Source: Oscillospiraceae bacterium (lineage in GTDB: Bacteria > Bacillota > Clostridia > Oscillospirales > Oscillospiraceae). From it: a DNA stretch of 13,218 nucleotides. The stretch covers positions 1-13,218 of the forward strand of contig JAFTGG010000206.1 in the NCBI GenBank assembly GCA_017458025.1, read 5' to 3'. Both the position numbers and the translations under genes were made by a program. This document shows, piece by piece, positions 8,175 through 13,218 of this stretch; the stretch's first letter is position 1; every line of letters starts with the position of its first letter. The notes under the pieces were generated by a model. It was not told the origin of the DNA and ran no database searches. It saw nothing but the letters and a program-made list of their open reading frames with translations.

Positions 8175-9021
8175 GGCGAAAAACGTCCTGCGTCTGGAGC
8201 ATATCACGATGCAGTTCGGCGGCGTCGTCGCGGTCGACGATCTCTCTATGGAGATCAACGAGGGCGAAATCGTTGCCCTCATCGGCCCCAACGGCGCGGG
8301 CAAGACGACCGCGTTCAACGCCATCACCGGCGTGTACGAGCCGACGAACGGGCAGGTGTACTTCCTGGGCGAGCCCGTCGTCCGCAATCACCCGCAGGGC
8401 AAGATGAAAAAGCAGTACAAGGGCGCGGAGGCGGAGAAATACGTCCACGAGACCGTGCTCAACCCGACGCCCGACAAGCTGACGGCGCTCGGCATGGCGC
8501 GCACGTTCCAGAATATCCGCCTGTGGCGGACGCAGACCGTGTTCGACAACGTGCTCATCGCCAAGCACATGCTCCGCACGTCCAACGTGTTCTCCGCGAC
8601 GTTCCGCGTCAACCGCGCGGAGGAGAAGCGGCAGCGTGCCGAGGTGCTGGAGCTGCTCAAGATCGTCGGGCTTGAGGACGTCAAGGACGAGCTCGCGACC
8701 AGCCTGCCCTACGGCAAGCAGCGCCGCCTCGAAATCGCCCGCGCGCTCGCGACGAACCCGAAGCTGCTGATGCTCGACGAGCCGGCGGCGGGCATGAACC
8801 CGCAGGAGACGGACGAGCTGACGGCGTTCATCGGACGTATTCGCAGCGAGTTCGGCGTGACGATCCTGCTCATCGAGCACCACATGGATCTCGTCATGGA
8901 TATCTCCGACCGCATCTACGTCATCGACTTCGGCAAGCTCATCGCGCACGGCACGCCGGAGCAGATCCAAAACGATCAGCGCGTCATCGACGCGTATCTG
9001 GGGGTGGAAGACGATGCTTAA
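8167..9021 (+). CDS. livG: Branched-chain amino acid ABC transporter ATP-binding protein LivG
   Basis: One of two cytoplasmic ATPases that power the LivHM channel. The product is 284 aa, about 25-30 longer than E. coli LivG. Walker A GPNGAGKT is at 40-47, the Q-loop is in MARTFQN (Q115), the LivG-type signature PYGKQRRLEIARA at 181-193 stands in place of LSGGQ, Walker B LLMLDE is at 200-205, and the switch His lies in LLIEHHM (238/239). The C-terminal DRIYVIDFGKLIAHGTPEQI is typical of LivG. The extra length is a charged segment at about 73-104, between the strand after Walker A and the Q-loop. The gene overlaps livM by 8 bp and livF by 8 bp. Confidence 0.96.
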   Translation: MSEAKNVLRLEHITMQFGGVVAVDDLSMEINEGEIVALIGPNGAGKTTAFNAITGVYEPTNGQVYFLGEPVVRNHPQGKMKKQYKGAEAEKYVHETVLNPTPDKLTALGMARTFQNIRLWRTQTVFDNVLIAKHMLRTSNVFSATFRVNRAEEKRQRAEVLELLKIVGLEDVKDELATSLPYGKQRRLEIARALATNPKLLMLDEPAAGMNPQETDELTAFIGRIRSEFGVTILLIEHHMDLVMDISDRIYVIDFGKLIAHGTPEQIQNDQRVIDAYLGVEDDA

Positions 9022-9727
9022 AATCGAAAACCTCCAGGTCGCCTACGGCGGCATCCAGGCGCTGCGCGGCATCGACCTCGAAGTGCCGGACGGCAAGATC
9101 GTCACGCTGATCGGCGCGAACGGCGCGGGTAAATCGACCACGCTGCGCACGATCTCCGGACTCGTGAAAGCGAAAGCCGGCTCCATCACCTACGACGGGC
9201 AGGAGCTGCTCGGCAAGCCCATCAACCAGATTTTGGAAGCGGGCGTCGCGCAGGTGCCGGAGGGCCGCCGCGTGTTCGCGAACCTCACGGTGCTTGAGAA
9301 CCTCAAAGCCGGCGCGTATCTCCGCAAGGATAAGGACGGCATCAAGAAGGACATTCAGTGGGTCTATGAGCTGTTCCCGCGGCTTGAGGAGCGCTCGTGG
9401 CAGTTGGCGGGCACGCTCTCCGGCGGCGAGCAGCAGATGCTGGCGGTCGGACGCGGCCTGATGTCGCGCCCGAAGGTGCTGATGATGGACGAACCGTCCC
9501 TCGGCCTCGCGCCGCTGGTGGTGCAGGGCATCTTCGATATTATCCGCGAGATCAACAAGCAGGGCGTGACGATCCTGCTGATCGAGCAGAACGCCAACAT
9601 GGCGCTCAAGACCGCGGACATTGCGTATGTTCTGGAGACGGGCCGCATCACGCTCAGCGGCACCGGCGCGGAGCTGCTGGCGAACGAAAGCGTGAAAGAA
9701 GCCTATCTCGGCAAGAAGAGGAAATAA
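9014..9727 (+). CDS. livF: Branched-chain amino acid ABC transporter ATP-binding protein LivF
   Basis: The second ATPase of the importer, forming the nucleotide-binding dimer with LivG. The product is 237 aa, the usual size. Walker A GANGAGKS is at 34-41, the Q-loop in VAQVPEGRRVFANLTVLENL at about 78-97 is characteristic of LivF, the signature LSGGEQQMLAVGRGL is at 135-149, Walker B VLMMDE at 155-160 followed by PSLGLAP, and the switch position is EQN (191-193), where LivF proteins carry Gln rather than His. The ATG at 9014 overlaps the livG stop, with GGGGTGG six bases upstream. A strong terminator follows seven bases after the stop, so this is the last gene of the operon. Confidence 0.96.
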   Translation: MLKIENLQVAYGGIQALRGIDLEVPDGKIVTLIGANGAGKSTTLRTISGLVKAKAGSITYDGQELLGKPINQILEAGVAQVPEGRRVFANLTVLENLKAGAYLRKDKDGIKKDIQWVYELFPRLEERSWQLAGTLSGGEQQMLAVGRGLMSRPKVLMMDEPSLGLAPLVVQGIFDIIREINKQGVTILLIEQNANMALKTADIAYVLETGRITLSGTGAELLANESVKEAYLGKKRK

Positions 9728-9733
9728 AGGACG

Positions 9734-9759
9734 AAAGGGCGCCGCAAGGCGCCCTTTTT
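9734..9759 (+). terminator. Intrinsic terminator of the liv operon
   Basis: GGGCGCC (9737-9743) pairs with GGCGCCC (9748-9754) around a GCAA tetraloop; the flanking AAA/TTT extends the stem, and five Ts follow at 9755-9759. The position just after livF fixes its role. The flanking A and T runs could let it work in both directions. Twelve of its bases recur at 11855-11866 beyond the restriction-modification genes. Confidence 0.92.
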
Positions 9760-9833
9760 CTGCCGTAGAATCTCCAATCGGCGGTAAACGCTCCGTGAGC
9801 GCAACGATAGGGAGAGGAGGAATGGAAAGAGAG

Positions 9834-9862
9834 TTGTTTTTCCGCAGTGGGTGTGATAATAT
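9834..9862 (+). promoter_or_regulatory. Candidate promoter of the restriction-modification genes
   Basis: TTGTTT (9834-9839) is followed after 17 bases by TAATAT (9857-9862) preceded by TG at 9854-9855, an extended -10. GATAAT at 9855-9860 is an overlapping alternative. Transcription would start near 9869, upstream of the ATG at 9909 but downstream of the in-frame ATG at 9822. This bears on which start codon is used. Confidence 0.5.
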
Positions 9863-9908
9863 TGTATTGTCACAAAACCGCATTTCAAAGGCAAAGGGGC
9901 GTGAGGGA

Positions 9909-10712
9909 ATGACTGCGATATATCCCGTTGAAGAAATGCGCAAGAGGGTAAGGATCGAAGACTATAAAAACAGTATTATCTTTGGCGACAGTGAGGCTGC
10001 GCTCAAGAGAATGCCGTCCGGCAGTGTGGGCCTTTTTGTCACCTCGCCGCCTTATAATCTGAAAAACTCGACAGGAAACGGTATGAAAGACGGGCGCGGC
10101 GGGAAATGGGAAAACGCTGCGCTGCAACGCGGCTATGTGAATCATACGGACAATATGCCGTACGAAGATTATGTCAGGTGGCAAAGGGCTTGCCTTCGTC
10201 AAATGATACGGCTTCTTCGGGATGACGGAGCCATCTTTTACAATCATAAGTGGCGTGTCCAAGCGGGACTTATTCAGGATAGAAGCGAGATATTGAAGGG
10301 CTTTCCTGTCCGGCAAATCATTATATGGCACAGAAAAGGCGGCATTAACTTTAATGCCGGTTACTTTCTTCCGACATATGAAGTGATTTATCTGATTGCC
10401 AAGCCTGGTTTCAAGCTTGCCAAAGGAGCAAATCGGGCAGGCGACGTTTGGGAATTTACACAGGAAAACAAGAACCCGCATCCGGCGCCGTTCCCGGAGG
10501 CACTGATTGATCGAATCGTATCATCCAGCGAAGCACAGCTAATTGTTGATCCGTTTGGGGGCTCGGGGACAACCGCTGTGTGCGCGCGGAGATTTGGCAG
10601 AGATTTTATTCTCATTGATAATTCTGCGGAGTATTGCGAAATGGCGAGAAAGCGCATCGACGGTGAGAATTGGCAGCAAGAGGATGAATGGAAAAGCGTG
10701 GCGGCAAAATGA
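9909..10712 (+). CDS. Site-specific DNA methyltransferase, beta class (N4-cytosine or N6-adenine)
   Basis: This is a restriction-modification methyltransferase that would transfer a methyl group from S-adenosylmethionine to an exocyclic amino group in a short DNA site, protecting host DNA. From the ATG at 9909 it is 267 aa. The catalytic motif IV TSPPYN is at 45-50, motif X-like HPAPFPEALIDRIV at 191-204 and the SAM-binding motif I DPFGGSGTT at 214-222. Motif IV before motif I defines the beta class. SPPY is compatible with either N4-cytosine or N6-adenine methylation. The middle (about 110-185) should hold target recognition, and I do not recognise a specificity. The in-frame ATG at 9822 (29 more residues) has GGAGAGGAGG upstream but lies before the apparent promoter and adds unconvincing sequence. 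Base composition is much AT-richer than the neighbours, pointing to horizontal transfer. It overlaps the nuclease gene. Confidence 0.92.
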   Translation: MTAIYPVEEMRKRVRIEDYKNSIIFGDSEAALKRMPSGSVGLFVTSPPYNLKNSTGNGMKDGRGGKWENAALQRGYVNHTDNMPYEDYVRWQRACLRQMIRLLRDDGAIFYNHKWRVQAGLIQDRSEILKGFPVRQIIIWHRKGGINFNAGYFLPTYEVIYLIAKPGFKLAKGANRAGDVWEFTQENKNPHPAPFPEALIDRIVSSSEAQLIVDPFGGSGTTAVCARRFGRDFILIDNSAEYCEMARKRIDGENWQQEDEWKSVAAK

Positions 10713-11791
10713 ACGAGTTGAATACAAAAGTTGAAGATGTCATTTACAACAGCCCGTGGCGCAACGCCTATTGGTTTGCTCGCATGATGCTGAATACTGA
10801 CCAATATGGGGCTATTGGCAAAAAAGATGAACTCATGGCGGATTTGGCAAATGAGATTGAGACCATTATTGAGCAACAGCAACTTTCTGACGGAGAGAAG
10901 TTTCAAATCTGTCTCGGCGTTATACATAATAAAATAGGCGGCGCGGCAAAAGCAGGGAGCAAGACTGCGGGGCTTTATGAGGACTTTGTTCTTGCGCTCG
11001 ATGAAGAATTGAAAACGTTGACGGACATTATCGTATTCATTACCACAATCCGATTTGTTGTGCAGCCCGCAAACCTTGCGCTCAGCAATGTTCCTAATGA
11101 TGACTTGGAGTTCTGCCGCGTGACAGCGAAGAATATTCTCGATACTCTTGGCAGAGAAAAAGTCGGTAAAGTCATTGCGGTATGGGACACGCTTGGCGTA
11201 CGCGGATGCCTTGATGTTGAGCGCCGTGAAGTGGTGCGGGAGTTTACGCGCCTCAGAACGAACCTACAGGCGCTGCCCATTTCCCGCTCGGAGCTTGAAG
11301 ACAATGCCATCATGACGGCGTTTGTGCAGGAGTTTGAACGTAGGGTTGCGCAAAAGCGTAAGACAAGGGCTGGCGGCAGCCTTGAAGATATCTCGACATT
11401 CTTGTTTGATTATTATAAATTTAAGAGCCACGAAAAGCCGGACCACTTTCAAACTGATATTGAAGTTGATAAATGGTTCCGCTGCAAGGACGGCTGGAGC
11501 ATAGGAATCAGTTGCAAGAGAACGCTTCGTGAGCGTTGGAAGCAAGTTTCATCAGCGGACGGCAACGCACTTTCCCGCTACAAAATTAAGGAAATCTGGC
11601 ATCTTATTACCTATGACAGGGATTTGAGCGATGAGAAGCTTACCATGCTTGGGCAGCAACGTCAGATTTTTTATCTTTCCGACGATAGCGAGAGATACCT
11701 GACGGCAAAAAATCATGTAGGTATGCGTAGCTATGTGCGCCCATTAAGCCGACTTATCGATGATATTGAACGCGAGCAAAAGGGTGAATAA
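10688..11791 (+). CDS. Putative Type II restriction endonuclease (PD-(D/E)XK-like)
   Basis: No named enzyme is recognised. The product is 367 aa from the ATG at 10688, with AGAGG four bases upstream. An alternative ATG at 10709 overlaps the methyltransferase stop as ATGA and removes seven residues. Numbering from 10709: a mostly helical N-terminal part (1-200), then KTRAGGSLED (218-227), FQTDIEVDKW (247-256) and ISCKRTLRERWKQV (267-280). The spaced Glu, Asp and Cys-Lys, with the basic-Arg-Trp-Lys-Gln run, resemble the R(S/A)GxxxE ... D ... (K)xxxxDRWRQ core of EcoRII-type nucleases of the PD-(D/E)XK fold. The likely catalytic residues are E226, D250 and K270. It lies directly behind a modification methyltransferase, shares its low G+C (20/60 at 11401-11460) and would cut unmodified DNA at the same site. 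Function rests on motif likeness and context. Confidence 0.72.
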   Translation: MEKRGGKMNELNTKVEDVIYNSPWRNAYWFARMMLNTDQYGAIGKKDELMADLANEIETIIEQQQLSDGEKFQICLGVIHNKIGGAAKAGSKTAGLYEDFVLALDEELKTLTDIIVFITTIRFVVQPANLALSNVPNDDLEFCRVTAKNILDTLGREKVGKVIAVWDTLGVRGCLDVERREVVREFTRLRTNLQALPISRSELEDNAIMTAFVQEFERRVAQKRKTRAGGSLEDISTFLFDYYKFKSHEKPDHFQTDIEVDKWFRCKDGWSIGISCKRTLRERWKQVSSADGNALSRYKIKEIWHLITYDRDLSDEKLTMLGQQRQIFYLSDDSERYLTAKNHVGMRSYVRPLSRLIDDIEREQKGE

Positions 11792-11826
11792 TCGGAGGGA
11801 TTTGGAATCTTATACTGAAATGCATG

Positions 11827-11851
11827 AAAAAGTAGAAGTATTCTACTTTTT
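11827..11851 (+). terminator. AT-rich hairpin, probable terminator of the restriction-modification operon
   Basis: AAAAAGTAGAA (11827-11837) pairs perfectly with TTCTACTTTTT (11841-11851) around a three-base GTA loop, 35 bases after the nuclease stop. The stem has few G-C pairs, but the terminal five-T run gives the form of an intrinsic terminator, and the A-run would act likewise on the other strand. Confidence 0.6.
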
Positions 11852-11854
11852 ATA

Positions 11855-11866
11855 GCGCCGCAAGGC
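11855..11866 (+). repeat. 12-bp direct repeat of the liv terminator core
   Basis: GCGCCGCAAGGC at 11855-11866 is identical to 9739-9750 in the liv terminator. The downstream copy can form only a three-pair GCC/GGC stem around GCAA and has no T-run, so it looks like a partial or decayed copy. The pair brackets the AT-rich restriction-modification island, with starts 2116 bases apart. Confidence 0.6.
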
Positions 11867-11914
11867 ACGTTGCATATTAGTATTAATTGCAGAATAGTAT
11901 TATTAAGGAATATA

Positions 11915-11954
11915 AAGCTGAAAGCGGCGGGAGTAATTCCGCCGCTTTCAGCTT
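11915..11954. terminator. Bidirectional terminator between convergent operons
   Basis: A 16-bp perfect stem AAGCTGAAAGCGGCGG (11915-11930) with CCGCCGCTTTCAGCTT (11939-11954), extended by a G-U and an A-U pair, closes a GTAA loop. It begins 12 bases after the mrp stop on the minus strand, so it most likely ends the mrp transcript. T-rich bases on both sides make it usable for read-through from the restriction-modification genes too. Confidence 0.8.
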
Positions 11955-11966
11955 AACAAATATCTT

Positions 11967-12809
11967 TTATTCCCGCGGCCCGACCATTACGTCGACAACA
12001 GGTTCGAGCGCGTCGCTTGCCATGTCCTCGATGCGGCCCTCGTCTACGAGCTTCGCAAGCTCGGGGTCGATGGGCATCTGCGCGAGCAGCGCCAAGCCGT
12101 GCCGCTGCGCGGCGTCGAGCGTCTTGCCTTCGCCAAAGAGGTGGATTTTCTTGCCGCAGTCGGGACATACCACATAGCTCATGTTCTCGACGAGGCCCAC
12201 GATAGGCACGCCCATCTTCTCCGCCATCTTGACCGCCTTCTCAACGACCATGCTGACGAGGTCCTGCGGCGAGGTGACGACCACGATGCCGTCGAGCGGG
12301 ATCTGCTGGAATACGTTGAGCGACACGTCGCCGGTTCCCGGCGGCATGTCGACGAGCAGAAAGTCGACGTCCCAGATGACGTCGGTCCAGAACTGCTGCA
12401 CCACGCCGCCGATGACCGGCCCGCGCCAGATGACCGGATCGGTTTCGTCGTCGAGCAGCACGTTGATGGACATGACCTGCACGCCGCCGTCGCTGACGCA
12501 CGGCAGCAGCGCGTCCTCGGTGCCGACGGCCTTCTCGTGAATGCCGAACGCCTGCGGAATGGAGGGGCCGGTCACGTCCGCGTCCATGACGCCGACGGCG
12601 TAGCCGCGGCGGCGCAGCAGGACGGCGAGCTGGCTCGTGACCATGCTCTTGCCGACGCCGCCCTTGCCGGACACGACGCCGTACACGCGGCGCACGACCG
12701 CGTCGGGGTGATGCTCCTTGAGGAACGATTGGGGCGCGGTGCGAGACGGGCAGTCGACGCCGCAGGCAGAGCAATTGCTGCTGCAATTCTCAATGGTGGT
12801 TTCGCTCAT
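11967..12809 (-). CDS. mrp: Mrp/NBP35-family iron-sulfur carrier ATPase
   Basis: Mrp (ApbC) proteins bind and transfer Fe-S clusters to apo-proteins in the cytosol, using a deviant-Walker P-loop ATPase of the MinD/NBP35 superfamily. The product is 280 aa. An N-terminal cluster C9-x3-C13-x2-C16-x3-C20 resembles the extra cysteine motif of NBP35 and clostridial Mrp proteins. The deviant Walker A GKGGVGKS is at 48-55, MDADVTGPS at 75-83, DMPPGTGD at 154-161 and the cluster-bridging CPDC at 215-218, followed by GKKIHLFGEG. It lacks the N-terminal DUF59 domain of longer Mrp proteins. AAGGAG (12822-12817) is seven bases before the ATG. It starts 16 bases after the stop of the upstream minus-strand gene, so the two are probably co-transcribed. 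Confidence 0.95.
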   Translation of the reverse strand: MSETTIENCSSNCSACGVDCPSRTAPQSFLKEHHPDAVVRRVYGVVSGKGGVGKSMVTSQLAVLLRRRGYAVGVMDADVTGPSIPQAFGIHEKAVGTEDALLPCVSDGGVQVMSINVLLDDETDPVIWRGPVIGGVVQQFWTDVIWDVDFLLVDMPPGTGDVSLNVFQQIPLDGIVVVTSPQDLVSMVVEKAVKMAEKMGVPIVGLVENMSYVVCPDCGKKIHLFGEGKTLDAAQRHGLALLAQMPIDPELAKLVDEGRIEDMASDALEPVVDVMVGPRE

Positions 12810-12824
12810 GAGTGTTCTCCTTAT

Positions 12825-12830
12825 ATTATA
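12825..12830 (-). promoter_or_regulatory. Possible -10 element upstream of mrp
   Basis: TATAAT reads on the minus strand at 12830-12825, about 15 bases before the mrp start. No matching -35 is seen (CGAAAA at the expected place), and a start only about 8 bases ahead of the ATG would truncate the RBS. It may be a chance AT-rich match; read-through from the upstream gene is more likely. Confidence 0.2.
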
Positions 12831-13218
12831 ATGATAAGATATTGACGTTTTCGCGGCCGCTCAGATATGCAGCCTCGCGGTGCTGGCAGGTGAGCAATAT
12901 GATCTGCCGCGTTTCCGCCGCCTTGACCAACAGCTCCAGCGCGGCTTTGCAGCGCTCGTCGTCGAAGTTGATGAGCGCGTCGTCGAGCACCAGCGGGACG
13001 CGCTTTTCCTCCGGCAGCACCATGTCGCAGATGGCGAGGCGCACCGCGAGGTAGAGCTGGTCGCTCGCGCCGCGGCTCAGCAGCGCCGCGTCATGAGCGA
13101 CGCTGTCGCCGGACTCGGTGGCGAGCGCGCGGAACGCGCGGTCGAGCGCCACGGCCTCGTACCTGCCGCCGGTCAGCACGGAGAAATACTCCGCCGCGCG
13201 CTTGCCGAGCTCGGGCGA
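12826..13218 (-). CDS. 3' end of an SMC-type ATPase, YhaN/SbcC-like, truncated by window edge
   Basis: The minus-strand frame is open from the window's right edge to TAA at 12828-12826, so the visible 130 residues are the C-terminus of a longer gene. They hold the second half of an ABC/SMC-type ATPase head: signature LSRGASDQLYLAVRLAI, Walker B VPLVLDDALINFDD, and the following ERCKAALELL and ILLTCQHRE with the switch His. This Walker B ending LVLDDxxxNFDDER is typical of YhaN, the Firmicutes SbcC/Rad50 relative that partners a YhaO (SbcD-like) nuclease in DNA double-strand-end handling. The family is clear at the head-domain level; YhaN versus another SbcC/RecN-like protein cannot be settled without the N-terminus and coiled coil. 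Confidence 0.85.
   Translation of the reverse strand, partial: SPELGKRAAEYFSVLTGGRYEAVALDRAFRALATESGDSVAHDAALLSRGASDQLYLAVRLAICDMVLPEEKRVPLVLDDALINFDDERCKAALELLVKAAETRQIILLTCQHREAAYLSGRENVNILSL

Noticed and set aside
7038..8387. A long minus-strand frame opposite livM
   Set aside because: It has a low-complexity Arg/His/Asp/Glu composition typical of reverse reading of GC-rich membrane-protein genes, and no RBS or family likeness.
9789..9801. CGCTC/GAGCG inverted repeat before the methyltransferase, considered as an operator
   Set aside because: Only five base pairs with a three-base gap in a GC-rich genome, and no controller-protein gene is present to bind it.
11878..11905. Short TAGTATTA repeats between the restriction-modification genes and mrp, considered as a CRISPR-like or integration element
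   Set aside because: Two eight-base copies in AT-rich spacer DNA, with no regular spacing, no further copies and no associated genes.
12099..12845. A plus-strand open frame opposite mrp
   Set aside because: The minus strand encodes a full Mrp with all motifs; the plus frame is Asp/His/Val-rich shadow sequence.
12842..12847. TTGACG on the plus strand as a -35 box
   Set aside because: No -10 lies 16-18 bases downstream and no plus-strand gene follows; it lies inside the 3' end of the minus-strand ATPase gene.

Overview
The window looks like chromosomal DNA from a GC-rich member of the Clostridia, plausibly a gut Oscillospiraceae-type Firmicute. This is an inference from the dnaB-tilS-hpt-ftsH order, strong AGGAGG ribosome-binding sites, GTG and TTG starts, a lipoprotein-anchored solute-binding protein, and an Mrp protein with an N-terminal cysteine cluster. 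Sampled composition is high in the housekeeping genes (44 of 60 bases G+C at 3541-3600). No rRNA, tRNA, CRISPR array or transposase was seen.

Layout. (1) 1-4605, plus strand: 5'-truncated dnaB, then tilS (start overlaps the dnaB stop), hpt and ftsH, a close-packed housekeeping operon for replication, tRNA-Ile modification, purine salvage and membrane protein quality control. (2) 4606-4842: intergenic stretch with a long hairpin, probably the ftsH terminator, followed by a promoter-like -10 and a strong RBS. (3) 4843-9727, plus strand: a complete HAAT-type (branched-chain amino acid family) ABC importer, livJ-livH-livM-livG-livF. A textbook terminator hairpin sits between livJ and livH, the last three genes are joined by 8-bp overlaps, and a second textbook terminator ends the operon. 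(4) 9760-11850: an AT-richer island (24/60 and 20/60 G+C in two sampled lines) with its own promoter and two overlapping genes: a beta-class N4-cytosine/N6-adenine DNA methyltransferase and a protein with PD-(D/E)XK nuclease hallmarks. Together they look like a Type II restriction-modification system acquired by transfer. A 12-bp direct repeat brackets the island; one copy lies in the liv terminator. (5) 11915-11954: a bidirectional terminator between convergent transcription units. (6) 11967-13218, minus strand: an Mrp/NBP35-type Fe-S carrier ATPase preceded by the 3' end of a YhaN/SbcC-like SMC-type ATPase gene that runs off the window.

How they work together: regions 1 and 6 are core functions. 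Region 3 is one transport machine: lipoprotein receptor, two permease subunits and two ATPases. Region 4 is the accessory part. Its nuclease, which I cannot assign to a named specificity, is the least described element here. I did not find a wholly new multi-gene system; the restriction-modification island and its flanking repeat are the best candidates for novelty.
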